A stretch of 64,000 nucleotides of DNA from positions 1 to 64,000 of the forward strand of contig JAJZYH010000006.1 of the NCBI GenBank assembly GCA_021798195.1, read 5' to 3'. Source of the DNA: Thermoplasmata archaeon (GTDB lineage: Archaea; Thermoplasmatota; Thermoplasmata; Lutacidiplasmatales; UBA184). Position 1 is the stretch's first letter, and each line of letters begins with the position of its first letter. Below are positions 18,255 to 28,180 of the stretch, in pieces. The notes under the pieces were generated by a model. That model was not told the DNA's origin. It saw nothing but the letters and a program-made list of their open reading frames with translations, and did no database searches. The position numbers and the translations under genes were made by a program.

Positions 18255-18704
18255 TTACACCTCGTCCTCGCTCTCCTCCTCTGGAAGTTCGTCTTCCTCC
18301 ACCGCGAGTTCCTCGGGGGATGCCTCGAGCCCAGCGGAATCCACCTCGACCTCCGGTCCGCGCCCCCTGGGGTGAAGGGTCCTGGTGATCGTGCCACAGG
18401 CAAGGCAGGTACGGACCTTCCGCCCGGGATGGAGTCTCGTCCGGACGGTCCGCCCCTCGTGGAGGTACGCGAGGCAGTGCCGGCAGAACCGGTCCCGGAA
18501 GGGCGACGGGATCCGGACGTTGTACCGGGTCCCGATCCGTCTTGCGAGCCGTACGTAACGGCTGGCCCGCACGAAATCTCCCCCCTCCGCGGCCTCCTGG
18601 GCATGCGCGAAGAGCAGGATGATGCGGGTTCGGGCCACTTCCCGCATCTGGGCCGTCCGGAGTCCCTGCCGACCCCGGTGAGCTCCCCGCCTCGCTGGAA
18701 TCAT
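18255..18704 (-). CDS. rnp4: RNase P protein component 4 (Rpp21/Rnp4)
   Basis: ARTRIILLFAHAQEAAEGGDFVRASRYVRLARRIGTRYNVRIPSPFRDRFCRHCLAYL...RTCLACGTITR; acidic C-terminus. Confidence 0.85.
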   Translation of the reverse strand: MIPARRGAHRGRQGLRTAQMREVARTRIILLFAHAQEAAEGGDFVRASRYVRLARRIGTRYNVRIPSPFRDRFCRHCLAYLHEGRTVRTRLHPGRKVRTCLACGTITRTLHPRGRGPEVEVDSAGLEASPEELAVEEDELPEEESEDEV

Positions 18705-19057
18705 GGCGCCTTCCCCGTCCGGTCTTCGGATGGTGGGATCCAGTTGCCGCACGCCGGACAGGTCCGTGCGAAGTGGGACACCAGGTTATGGCAGGACGGG
18801 CATCGGCGGGTTCCGGGAGGCTCCGGTGGGGGAGGCGGGGGGACCGCGGGCCACGCCCCGGGAACCGGTGCCAACTCCGGCCGAGGCGGTGGCGGTGGCG
18901 GCAAGGGAGAGGGGGCAGTAGGGGCCCCCGATGGAGGAGGAGGCGGCGGGAGGGGTAATCCCCCGGGGAAAGAGGGTGGGATCTGGGTTCGGCGGCAACG
19001 GGGGCAGAAGAGAGCGCCCTCCTCGAGGGCGGCGCCGCAATGCTGGCACACCGACAT
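18701..19057 (-). CDS. Double zinc-ribbon protein with poly-Pro linker
   Basis: MSVCQHCGAALEEGALFCPRC...poly-Pro...CPSCHNLVSHFARTCPACG; overlaps the rnp4 start. Confidence 0.75.
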   Translation of the reverse strand: MSVCQHCGAALEEGALFCPRCRRTQIPPSFPGGLPLPPPPPPSGAPTAPSPLPPPPPPRPELAPVPGAWPAVPPPPPPEPPGTRRCPSCHNLVSHFARTCPACGNWIPPSEDRTGKAP

Positions 19058-19178
19058 CGTCTTGGGGGAGGATCGAACATCCCTTCTAGTTATTGACCCG
19101 GCCGGTGCCAGCCGCCCAAACGTGCCCTCCACGGGACCTCTGGAAACCTACATAATCCGGCGATCCCCTATCCCTCCG

Positions 19179-20006
19179 TTGCAGGACCGGCGGGTTGGAC
19201 TGGTGACACGGGACCCCGTACTGTACGGGGAGCTCGCGCAGTTCCTCCGGGAGCGCCGCATCCCCACGGTGAGTCTACTCCCCGAGGATCCCATCCCCCG
19301 CTCCGTGCGTCTCGTTCTCACGTCCCAGGAAGAAGCCCGGGTCGTCCGGCACCCCCGCATCGTAGTGGCCCGGCCCGGCAACCTCCTCGCGGCTTCGGCG
19401 GCGGTCCACGACCTCCTCGGAGGTTCCCGTGCCCCTTCCTCGGAACTTGTGGTGGGCGTGGACCCCGGCGCGCGCCCGGGATATGCGGTGCTGGGCAATG
19501 GAGGACGTTGCCTCGCCCGGGGGAGCCTCGACAGCCCCGAAGGGATCTCCACCATGGCCCGGAGCCTGCGTCAGGGATTTCCCAACGTGACCCTCCGTTT
19601 CCGGGTCGGGAACGGGGACCACATCCGCCGCAGCCGCATCGTGAATAGCCTGCTCCGGACAGCCTCACCGGTGGAACTGGTGGACGAGCAACGCACCACC
19701 GTCCCGGGCCGGCGCGAAAACGATAGCCTGGCTGCTCTCGCCATCGCGGCCACCCCGGGGCGCCCCGTCCACCAGCAGGATACCTTGCGGATCACCCGCG
19801 GGGATGTGGCGAACGTCCAGCGGCAGAGCCGGGAGCGCAGCGGGGGGCGGTTCAGCATCCCCCGCGCGATGGCCTGGGCCGTCCTGGAGGGACGGATCTC
19901 CTTGAACGACGCGGTGGAGGCCACTGCGGACCGCCTGGGGCTCGTCTCCACCCATCGGGGCGGACGAGCCGGCCGGCGGGCGATCCCGCCCTTCTGCTCG
20001 CCGTAG
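19179..20006 (+). CDS. RuvC/RNase H-fold-like protein
   Basis: LVVGVDPGARPGYAVLGNGG...VELVDEQRTTVPGRRENDSLAALAIAA; TTG start about 25 nt after a TATA-like element. Confidence 0.6.
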   Translation: MQDRRVGLVTRDPVLYGELAQFLRERRIPTVSLLPEDPIPRSVRLVLTSQEEARVVRHPRIVVARPGNLLAASAAVHDLLGGSRAPSSELVVGVDPGARPGYAVLGNGGRCLARGSLDSPEGISTMARSLRQGFPNVTLRFRVGNGDHIRRSRIVNSLLRTASPVELVDEQRTTVPGRRENDSLAALAIAATPGRPVHQQDTLRITRGDVANVQRQSRERSGGRFSIPRAMAWAVLEGRISLNDAVEATADRLGLVSTHRGGRAGRRAIPPFCSP

Positions 20007-20040
20007 CACAATCTTTACTTTCTCCCGAGGTCCGGCACCG

Positions 20041-21771
20041 ATGCCCATGGAACCCCAGGTCGTCCGGGAGCTGGCTTTCCGCCTTGCCCTGGAGAATGCC
20101 ATTCGGCACGGTGGATCGGCACGCCCCGCCACGGTCCTCGGACGCCTCCTCGCCGCGGATCCGGACCTGCGCGCGCACCGCAACGAGGTGGCACACCTCG
20201 TCGCCGACGTGGTGAGCCAGGTGAACGCGCTCCCGGAAGCCGAGAGGAAGGATCGTTGGGCGGCATTGCCCCCTGCCTCCAGACCCCTCGAACCTCCCCG
20301 TGCCGAGCGGGAGGAGGGAACCCTGCCCGCCCTCCCGGGCGCACAGATGGGTCCGGTGGTCCTCCGGTTCGCGCCGTTCCCCAGCGGCCCCCTGCACATC
20401 GGGAACGCCCGGGCCGTGGTGGTGAACGACGAATACCGCCGGCGATACCGGGGCCGGTTCCTCCTGGTCATCGACGACACAGCGGGATCCGCTGAGAAGA
20501 AGATCCTGCCGGAGGCCTACGACCTCATCCGGGAGGATCTCACCCTCCTGGGAGTGACCCCCGACGAGGTGCACTACAAATCGGACCGTCTGGAACGCCA
20601 TTACGCCTTCCTTCCCCGCCTCTTCGCCGTGGATCGGGCCTACGTCTGCCTCTGCGACGGCCCCACGTTGACCCGAAACCGCCGGGCCGGGATCGCCTGC
20701 CCCGAGAGGGACCTCCCGCGGGAGGTCCAGGAGGAACGCTGGGAGAGGATGCTCGCGGGCGGATACCGGCAGGGGGAAGCGGTGGTCCGACTCAAGACCA
20801 GCATGCAAGACCCGAACCCCGCGTTCCGCGACCGGGTCCTGTTCCGGATCTGGGAAGGGGAACATCCCCGGGTGGGCACGCGCTACCGGGTCTGGCCCAT
20901 GCTGGAGTTCTCCTGGGCCGTGGACGACGTGGAGCTGGGCATCACCCATGTGATCCGCGGGAAGGACCTCGTCATGGAGGACCAGATGGAGACCACCATC
21001 TGGGAATCCCTGGGTATCCGGGGCCCCCTGTTCCTTCACTGGGGGCTCCTGAGCGTCCGGGACGCCAAGATCTCCAAGAGCAAGTCCGCGGCGGAGGTCC
21101 TCTCGGGCCAGTACGACGGTTGGGCCGACCCCCGGACCTGGAGCTTCCGCTCCCTGGTCCGACGGGGGATCCTTCCGGAGGCCATCCGTTCCTTCATCCT
21201 GGGGTTCGGCCTTTCGCAGGCCGACATCACGGTCCCGGCCGAGGCGCTCTACGCCGAGAACCGGAGGCTCCTGGACCCCGTGACCCCCCGTCGCATCTTC
21301 GTGCCGGACCCCCTCGAGGTCGTCGTGGAGGACTGGCCCGAGGATCTCCGGATCGGCCGCCTGGCCAACCATCCCGAGCGACCCGATCTGGGACAGCGGG
21401 AGCTCCCTGTCGACGGCCGGTTCCTGCTCCCCGGGGAGGACCTCCGGGCGCGGGCGAGCCAGGAGATCCGCCTCAAGGACCTGGCCAACATCCAGCTCTC
21501 CGGGAAGCCCTCCCAGGGGTCGTGGAGGGCCCGGTTCACCAGCCGACCCAACAAGGACATCCCCCGCCTCCAATGGGTGCCCTTCGCCGGGTCCGTTCCC
21601 GTGTCGGTCCTCATGGTCGATGGCCACCGGGTGGAGGGGAGGGGGGAATCCTCGCTCGCCACGGGCACTCCGGGAGAGATGTTCCAGTTCGAGCGGTTCG
21701 GCTTTGTCCGGCGGGACACGGAACCGGTCCCCGCGGACGGGACTCCCCGGTTCGTCTTTGCCCACGGATGA
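20041..21771 (+). CDS. gltX: Glutamyl-tRNA synthetase (archaeal type)
   Basis: FAPFPSGPLHIGNARAVVVNDEY, MLEFSWAVDDVELGITHVIRGKDL, DAKISKSKSAAEV. Confidence 0.95.
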   Translation: MPMEPQVVRELAFRLALENAIRHGGSARPATVLGRLLAADPDLRAHRNEVAHLVADVVSQVNALPEAERKDRWAALPPASRPLEPPRAEREEGTLPALPGAQMGPVVLRFAPFPSGPLHIGNARAVVVNDEYRRRYRGRFLLVIDDTAGSAEKKILPEAYDLIREDLTLLGVTPDEVHYKSDRLERHYAFLPRLFAVDRAYVCLCDGPTLTRNRRAGIACPERDLPREVQEERWERMLAGGYRQGEAVVRLKTSMQDPNPAFRDRVLFRIWEGEHPRVGTRYRVWPMLEFSWAVDDVELGITHVIRGKDLVMEDQMETTIWESLGIRGPLFLHWGLLSVRDAKISKSKSAAEVLSGQYDGWADPRTWSFRSLVRRGILPEAIRSFILGFGLSQADITVPAEALYAENRRLLDPVTPRRIFVPDPLEVVVEDWPEDLRIGRLANHPERPDLGQRELPVDGRFLLPGEDLRARASQEIRLKDLANIQLSGKPSQGSWRARFTSRPNKDIPRLQWVPFAGSVPVSVLMVDGHRVEGRGESSLATGTPGEMFQFERFGFVRRDTEPVPADGTPRFVFAHG

Positions 21772-21841
21772 ACGCGGGGGAAGACGTCCTCCTCTCAAGC
21801 CTTTTCTGGGAAGGTGCGCTGCCTGGGTCGGGTCCTGTCCA

Positions 21842-22236
21842 TGCGCTTCGCCCACACCTCGATCACCGTGCGAGATATGGCCGAGAGCCTTGAGTTCTAC
21901 ACGCGGGCGCTGGGCCTCGAGTTCGAACGACGTCGGGAGATCCCCGAGAACCAGGCGGAGATCGCCTTCGTACGGGATCCGATGAGCGGCGTCCGCGTGG
22001 AGCTGACCCATTGGAAGAACAAGAGCGACTACACCGAAGGGGACCAGCTGGACCACCTGGCGTTCGAGGTCCCGGACGTCGCCGCCGCCATCGCCCGGTT
22101 GAAGGCCCAGGGGGTCCGCATCGCGAAGGAACCCTACCAGCTCCAGGGAGGCTCCAGCCGGATCGCCTTCATCCACGACCCCAACGGCATCTGGATCGAG
22201 CTCATCGAACGCCCGGAGACTCCGGCCCGGACCTGA
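21842..22236 (+). CDS. VOC-family (glyoxalase I-like) protein
   Basis: MRFAHTSITVRDMAESLEFYTRALGLEFERR...DHLAFEVPDVAAAIARLKAQGV...FIHDPNGIWIELIER. Confidence 0.9.
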
Positions 22237-22257
22237 ATCGCCCGGACGACGGCGAAC

Positions 22258-23490
22258 GTGTCCAGCCCCACCCCCGACCCCCGCCAGGTCCTTCGGACGG
22301 TGTTCGTCGCCACGTTCTTCATCCGCTTCGGGTTCGGCATCACGGTCAGCACCTTCGCCTTCTACCTGAGCACCAGCGTGGCCTCGGTGGGTCTCGCCTC
22401 CGCGGCGGCCCCGATCATCGAGTTCGCCACCGTGCTCCTGTCGGGGATCGCGGCGGACCGGTACGGCCGCCTTCCCGTGCTCAAGTTCGGCCTCCTCTTG
22501 GGCGCCGGGATGCTGTTCTTGATGTCCACGACCCGGGACCCCATTGCCTCCACGTTCCTCTCCGGCTTCTTCGGGCTCTCCAGCGGCGCCATCCTGGCGG
22601 CTTCCCTCGCCTTCGTGGGGGATGCGAGCGGCGCCGACGAGCGGGGGAAGGAGATGGGGTACTTCGACGCGGTGAACCTCCTGGGTTGGGTCCTGGGCTT
22701 CGCCGTGGGGTACGTCCTGGTGAGCGCCCTGAACGGCATCCAGGACCCCTCCCGGCTCTCCTCCTCCTTCCTGGTGGGCGCCCTCGCGGTCTTGGCGGCA
22801 CTGGGGGTCCTGGAGTTCGCGACCCGGGGGTTCGCCCCCGGGAAGACCGGGCCCGCCTTCTCCTGGAGCCACATCCGGAAGGCGGCCTTGGATCTCGATG
22901 TGCTCCTTGTGGTGCTCCCCTGGTCCGTGATCTACATGCTCCTGGGAGCCCTCTTCACCTTCCTGGGCCCCAGCGCAGAGCATCTTTCCCTGCCTCCCTG
23001 GGAACTGGGGATCATCATCGGGGTGGGGGGACTCGTTCTCCTGGTCACCCAGCCCCTGTACGGCCGGTGGGCCGACCGGTTCGGGAGGGCTCCCCTCATG
23101 TCCGTGGGGATCGGCGGATTCCTGGGCGTCCTCCTCGCCGGGAGCCTCCTCGCCGTCTATGGCCTGAACTACGGGGCGTTGGCGCTCCTCGGGGTCTCGA
23201 CCCTCGCGGCCCTCGCCTTCGGCCCATCCTCCCTCGCCGCGCTCACCGACCTCTCCCGGGCCATCTCGCGGGGGACGACGATGTCCCTCTATAGCCTCAT
23301 GATCGCCCTGGGGATGGCGGTGGGGATCGGAGCGTCGAGCGCCCTGTTCACGGCCTTCCAGACCAACGGGATCCTGCTGTTCTTCGCGGGGCTTGGGGTG
23401 GCCCTCGTGGGGCTCACCGCGTGGCGTCTCGGAAGGGGACAGCCCCGGCTCCGGGAGCGCATCCCTCCCCCGGCCCAGCCCACCCCGTGA
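22258..23490 (+). CDS. Major facilitator superfamily transporter
   Basis: 12-TM-like; AADRYGRLPVLKFG, LYGRWADRFGRAPLMS. Confidence 0.9.
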   Translation: MSSPTPDPRQVLRTVFVATFFIRFGFGITVSTFAFYLSTSVASVGLASAAAPIIEFATVLLSGIAADRYGRLPVLKFGLLLGAGMLFLMSTTRDPIASTFLSGFFGLSSGAILAASLAFVGDASGADERGKEMGYFDAVNLLGWVLGFAVGYVLVSALNGIQDPSRLSSSFLVGALAVLAALGVLEFATRGFAPGKTGPAFSWSHIRKAALDLDVLLVVLPWSVIYMLLGALFTFLGPSAEHLSLPPWELGIIIGVGGLVLLVTQPLYGRWADRFGRAPLMSVGIGGFLGVLLAGSLLAVYGLNYGALALLGVSTLAALAFGPSSLAALTDLSRAISRGTTMSLYSLMIALGMAVGIGASSALFTAFQTNGILLFFAGLGVALVGLTAWRLGRGQPRLRERIPPPAQPTP

Positions 23491-23496
23491 GCCAGG

Positions 23497-24408
23497 TCAG
23501 GGGATGGCCTGCCGACGCGGGCGCTCGCTCACCGGCTCGATGATGAGATGCCGCACCTGGGGGAACCCGCTGCGGATGGAGAACCGGAGATGGTCGATGT
23601 GCATCTCGATGTCGTCCGTGGTGAGCCCATCCACGAAATTGACGCGCAGCGTGACCAGTACGTCGTCCGGTCCCAGGAGCATGCTCTGCATGCCCAGGAC
23701 GCCCCTCACGAACGGGTAGCGCTCCACCAGCGAAAGGATGGCGCGCCCCTCGTCGACGCTCATGGCCCTCCCCACGAGGAGCTCCCGGGTCTCCGCGGCA
23801 AGGGCGAACCCGGTGACCAAGAGGAGTCCCCCCACGATGGTGGCGGCGATCCCGTCGAACCGGGTATTGGAGGTCACCGCAACCAGGCCGATCCCGGTCA
23901 ACGCGACGACGGCGCCCGCCACGCTCACCACGTCCTGGAGGAAGATCGTCTTCATCCCCTGGTGGTGCGACTCCAACAGCTGGCTCACGGTCTGCCCTTC
24001 CCGACGGACCTCGTGAAAGATCACCGACAGGCTGGCGCCCGCAGCCACCAGCGTCGCGGCCACCGCGGCCAGGTCGGAGGGAAGATCGCTCAATGGCACC
24101 GGGTGCACGAGTTCCAGGAGCCCCGAGACCGCCACGAGGGATCCGGCCAAGGAGAACGTGACCAGGCCCGCGCTGAACGCCCAGAAGAACCGCTCCTTCC
24201 CCCGTCCGAAGGGGAACCTCGGGTTGGGGGGGGAGTTGCTCGCCACGATCCCCCACAGGATCAGGGCGCCCCCCACCAGGTCGGTGATGGCGTACACCGC
24301 CTGGGAGAGGACCGCCCGGCTCCCGCCTTCCAGCGCCACCGCCAGGTTCACGGCGAAGAGGACCGCATCCACGATGAGGGTGGCCACAACCACCACCCCT
24401 GATCTCAT
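23497..24408 (-). CDS. Cation diffusion facilitator family transporter
   Basis: SQAVYAITDLVGG, PNPRFPFGRGKERFFWAF, SHHQGMKTIFLQDVVSVAG. Confidence 0.87.
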   Translation of the reverse strand: MRSGVVVVATLIVDAVLFAVNLAVALEGGSRAVLSQAVYAITDLVGGALILWGIVASNSPPNPRFPFGRGKERFFWAFSAGLVTFSLAGSLVAVSGLLELVHPVPLSDLPSDLAAVAATLVAAGASLSVIFHEVRREGQTVSQLLESHHQGMKTIFLQDVVSVAGAVVALTGIGLVAVTSNTRFDGIAATIVGGLLLVTGFALAAETRELLVGRAMSVDEGRAILSLVERYPFVRGVLGMQSMLLGPDDVLVTLRVNFVDGLTTDDIEMHIDHLRFSIRSGFPQVRHLIIEPVSERPRRQAIP

Positions 24409-24607
24409 CCCACCGGGTCCTCCCTGAGGAATCTATCGAGGGGAGGGGTCCGAAATAAAGATGCGGTCCCTCGGGGAACAGGTCCGTCGCCTCTCGGGGC
24501 CCCCCGGCCCCCGTCCTCCCGCCTCCCGGGTCTCTCCCAACGGCTCCCGAAGGGGCCATGTTGGGAAGCGTCAGCCTTAAGAAGGGGACCCGTGGTGGGA
24601 ATTCGAG

Positions 24608-25423
24608 GTGGCATCATTGCAAGGACAACCTTACGCTAACCCGTACGGACAACCCGGGTACCCGCCCCAGGGTCCCTATATGGGGGCTCCCGCCGAGCTT
24701 CAGACTCTCAAGGACTGGCTGCGCTACTCGCGGATCGTCGCCCTCATCGTCCTGATCATCGGCATCCTGGTCACGCTGGCTGGTCTCGCTGGACTGGCCA
24801 CCGCTCTGGCCTTTTCCGCCTTCTATGGGGCCGTGCTTGTGGGCGCATACGTGGTCTACATCATCTATGGGATCCTCATCCTGGTCGTCGAGTTCCTCAT
24901 CTGGACCAACATCAAGAGCCTCGAGACCATGGTGGAGCAGGGCCAATACGAGGCCGCCAAGAAGAAGACCCTCCTCTGGATGATCCTGGGGTTCCTTTTC
25001 GGGTTCCTCACCGGACTCTTCCTTCTCATCGCGTATCTGAAGTATGACCCGGTGATCAACTGGCAGAGACAATCCCAGATGGGGGGTGGAGCACCTCCCC
25101 AGGGTGCGGTGTACGCCGCGTACGGCCAGCCCGCCTACGGCGCTCCCGCCACACCTGCCTACACCCCCCCTCCGGCCTCCCCGGCTCCGTCCACCCCTCC
25201 CCAGCCCCAGCCGTCGAGCACGGCCCCACCCACCACCCCTGCACAAGACACGGCCGCCGCCGCCAGTGCACCTGCCACGACGGCACCGACCGGGGCTCCC
25301 CCTGCCTCGCCCAGCCCTACGCAACCCGGATTGGTGGTGAATTGCCGGACGTGTGGTCGCCCGACGACCTACATCCCCCAGTACAGCCGGTACTACTGCT
25401 ACTCTTGTGCCCAGTACGTCTGA
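24608..25423 (+). CDS. Membrane protein with Pro/Ala-rich linker and C-terminal zinc-ribbon-like motif
   Basis: Three or more TMs; long P/A/T linker; VVNCRTCGRPTTYIPQYSRYYCYSCAQYV. Confidence 0.7.
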   Translation: MASLQGQPYANPYGQPGYPPQGPYMGAPAELQTLKDWLRYSRIVALIVLIIGILVTLAGLAGLATALAFSAFYGAVLVGAYVVYIIYGILILVVEFLIWTNIKSLETMVEQGQYEAAKKKTLLWMILGFLFGFLTGLFLLIAYLKYDPVINWQRQSQMGGGAPPQGAVYAAYGQPAYGAPATPAYTPPPASPAPSTPPQPQPSSTAPPTTPAQDTAAAASAPATTAPTGAPPASPSPTQPGLVVNCRTCGRPTTYIPQYSRYYCYSCAQYV

Positions 25424-25786
25424 GAAACCGGCAAGCTGGATCCCGACGGAGAGAACCCCTTCCTGTTCCTTCCCCACTGGAACCTGCTGTACACGGATTC
25501 ATGGGGCAGGTCGGCCTCCTGTACCCATCTTCGGCCCCCCCGGGTGTAACTGAGCCGCGGGAGATGGATGGGATGGCATGGTCGCAGGATGGGTCCGGGA
25601 GGAGGGAACCACATGCAAAGGACCTCCCCACCACCCGAACTCGTAACGTTAATACCCCGTGCGGGTTGGGCGGGTACAGGGGTGCACCTCGTGGTCACTG
25701 AGGATGCCAAGGGGCCGCTCGCAACGCCGAACATCACCCCAAGGAGCCTGGCGGGCGGGCGGAGCCGGAGGCCCACCTTCCGGGAG

Positions 25787-26662
25787 ATGGGGGTTTCCCT
25801 GGGAAAGCAGGTCCGCCTCACCCGGATGATGTACGAGCACGGGCCCGGGGGGGGTACCCTTCTCGTGCTCCCCATCGACCAGGGGCTGGAGCACGGCCCC
25901 ATGGACTTCTTCTCCAACCCGGAGGCCCTGGACCCGGAGTACCAGTTCCGGCTGGCCCTCGCGGGAAACTTCTCGGCGATCGCCCTGCATGTGGGTCTGG
26001 CCGAGAAATTCCTGGAGAGCTACGCGGGGAAGGTCCCCCTCATCCTGAAGATCAACGGGAAGACCGGCATCCCTTCCGATGCCCAGGCCTTCTCTCCCCT
26101 CACCGCCACGGTGGAGGATGCGGTGCGGCTGGGGGCCGACGGGGTGGGGTATACCCTCTACGTGGGCTCCCCTGCCCAGGATCGGGACATCGCCCAGGCC
26201 ATGCAGGTCCGGCGGGACTGCGAACGCTACGGCATGCCGCTCATCATCTGGGCCTACCCCCGGGGAGAAGCCGTGGGGAAGAAGGGGGGAAAGGAGTCCT
26301 TCTTCGCGGTGGATTACGCGGCCCGCGTGGCTCAGGAGATCGGAGCGGACATCGTCAAACTGAACTTCCCCGTCCCGAGCGAGAAGGACGCGGATGCCCC
26401 GCCGCCGTACAACTCCCTCCATCTATCCCCGGAGGAGATGTTCCAGAAGGTGGTACGGAGCGCGGGACGGACCCGCGTCCTGGTCTCGGGAGGGGAGAAG
26501 GTCCCGGACGGGCCCATGCTGGCCAAGGTCCGCGCCTCCATGGCCGCGGGAGCCACGGGGATCATCTTCGGCCGGAACCTGTGGCAACGCCCATGGAAGG
26601 ACGCCTTGTCCATCACCCGGGAGATCCATGGGATCTTCCGGGAATTCGCCGATACCCCGTGA
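25787..26662 (+). CDS. Class I fructose-bisphosphate aldolase, archaeal DhnA type
   Basis: LVLPIDQGLEHGPMDF, PLILKINGKTGI, IIWAYPRG, DIVKLNFP, GGEKVPDGPMLAKV. Confidence 0.85.
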   Translation: MGVSLGKQVRLTRMMYEHGPGGGTLLVLPIDQGLEHGPMDFFSNPEALDPEYQFRLALAGNFSAIALHVGLAEKFLESYAGKVPLILKINGKTGIPSDAQAFSPLTATVEDAVRLGADGVGYTLYVGSPAQDRDIAQAMQVRRDCERYGMPLIIWAYPRGEAVGKKGGKESFFAVDYAARVAQEIGADIVKLNFPVPSEKDADAPPPYNSLHLSPEEMFQKVVRSAGRTRVLVSGGEKVPDGPMLAKVRASMAAGATGIIFGRNLWQRPWKDALSITREIHGIFREFADTP

Positions 26663-27231
26663 CCGCTTCCCCCCTCCGCCGCCCTCCCGAGGGGCTTCCC
26701 CCGGGGATCTGGGTCTACCTCGCCTGCGAGGACGACCCCCGGCACTGCACCGGACGGAGGCTCGTCCGCTATGGGCTCGCCCGGGAGATGACCGCCCGCG
26801 CGCGCCCATCGCCCGGGACCCTCGTCCTGGATCCCTTCGCCCCCCACTGCCTCACCCGGCGCGACGAGGAGGGATTCACCCGCCACGGGATCCTCGTGGT
26901 GGATTGCTCCTGGAACCGGCTGTCTCATCAGAGCCGGTTCCCCGACCCGCCCCGCCGGTGGATTGACCGGAATCCTCGCCGTCGTCTCCCCCTCCTCCTC
27001 GCGGCCAACGCCCAGCACTTCGGGCACTGGGGGCAGCTCAACACCGTGGAGGCGCTGGGAGCCGCCATCTTCCTGCTGCAGGGGGAATCCAGGGCCCGGG
27101 AGATCCTCATGCGCTTCGGGTCCGGCCCCTCGTTCCTCGCCACCAACGGAGCTCTCCTGGAGGGGTACCGGGAAGCTGCGGACGAACGGGAGGTCCAGAC
27201 CATGGAACAGAGGTTGTTCACTGCTCCTTGA
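26659..27231 (+). CDS. rRNA aminocarboxypropyltransferase Tsr3-like (DUF367)
   Basis: DPRHCTGRRLVRYGLA, VDCSWNRL, RRLPLLLAANAQHFGHWGQLNTVEALGAA. Confidence 0.88.
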   Translation: MTASPLRRPPEGLPPGIWVYLACEDDPRHCTGRRLVRYGLAREMTARARPSPGTLVLDPFAPHCLTRRDEEGFTRHGILVVDCSWNRLSHQSRFPDPPRRWIDRNPRRRLPLLLAANAQHFGHWGQLNTVEALGAAIFLLQGESRAREILMRFGSGPSFLATNGALLEGYREAADEREVQTMEQRLFTAP

Positions 27232-28180
27232 CCGGGTCTTCGGGGGGAACCCCCGCGTTCCCGGCCGCCGAGGGGTGCCCCGGGACCCGCGGGGGATCGA
27301 ATCGTTCCAGGGAGACCCCGCGGAGATCCGCAAGAGGTTCGTCCAGGGCGACGGAGGCGGTCCAGAATCCGGCGGAGCGGATCGCCCGGGTGGAGTGCAC
27401 CGTCAGGAGACGATCATGACACAGGAAACGACCCGCGATGCCGGGGTCGTGGCCCCGGACAAAGCCCTTGAGGCCCGTGGCCCCGAGGAAGTCCGCGAGG
27501 TCCTTCTCGCGGAAGGGAGGTATGGGAATCCCCCGGTTCCCCGCCGCCGGCGATCCCTCCAGATCGTTCCACAGGATCTCAAACAGGGTGGAGATCTCCG
27601 GATGGCGGAGGACTTCCTTCCAGGAGCCCTTCAGGGGACTCCGCAGTATTCCCCCGTGTGCCAGGAAGATTCCGTTGGGCGTAGTGGCCGCGATGGGGAG
27701 CCGTTCCAGGAGCGCGAGGAGGCGGGTGCCCACCCTTGTCCGGGGGCCCCATATCTCGGACGCCTCGGCCGGTACCGAGGGTTCTCCGGCGGGGATCTGG
27801 TCCACCGCCTCATGGTTTCCCCGGAGGAGCACCACCCGTCGGGGAAAGGCGCGGAGAAGGGAAACGAGGAAGAGGGCGTTCCGCACCGATCCCTGCGGAA
27901 GTTCGGGGGGTGTGCGGTCCACGTAGTCCCCCAGGGCCACCAGCAGGCCGTCCCGGGTGCCCCCTCGGAGTGCACGCGTGGCCAGGAATTGCGATGTGGG
28001 CCAGTCCCCGTGGGTATCCCCCACGATCCAGGCCCGGGATCCTGGGCTCCGCCCGATCTCCACGAAGGCTTTGTCCGGGAGCCCCGCCTCCACCTCCCGC
28101 AGCATCTCCAGGATGACCGGTTCCGGGATCCGCTCCACTCGGGCGGGGTCCACGACGCTGGAGGGCCAGGGTCCGCTCAA
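27218..28180 (-). CDS. PPP-family metallophosphoesterase / protein phosphatase
   Basis: WIVGDTHGDW, ALGDYVDRTP, VLLRGNHE, FLAHGGI. Confidence 0.9.
   Translation of the reverse strand: MSGPWPSSVVDPARVERIPEPVILEMLREVEAGLPDKAFVEIGRSPGSRAWIVGDTHGDWPTSQFLATRALRGGTRDGLLVALGDYVDRTPPELPQGSVRNALFLVSLLRAFPRRVVLLRGNHEAVDQIPAGEPSVPAEASEIWGPRTRVGTRLLALLERLPIAATTPNGIFLAHGGILRSPLKGSWKEVLRHPEISTLFEILWNDLEGSPAAGNRGIPIPPFREKDLADFLGATGLKGFVRGHDPGIAGRFLCHDRLLTVHSTRAIRSAGFWTASVALDEPLADLRGVSLERFDPPRVPGHPSAAGNAGVPPEDPVKEQ

Noticed and set aside
19852-22983. 1043-aa minus-strand ORF opposite GluRS and neighbours
   Set aside because: Antisense artefact of high GC3; no domain signature, overlaps clear plus-strand genes.
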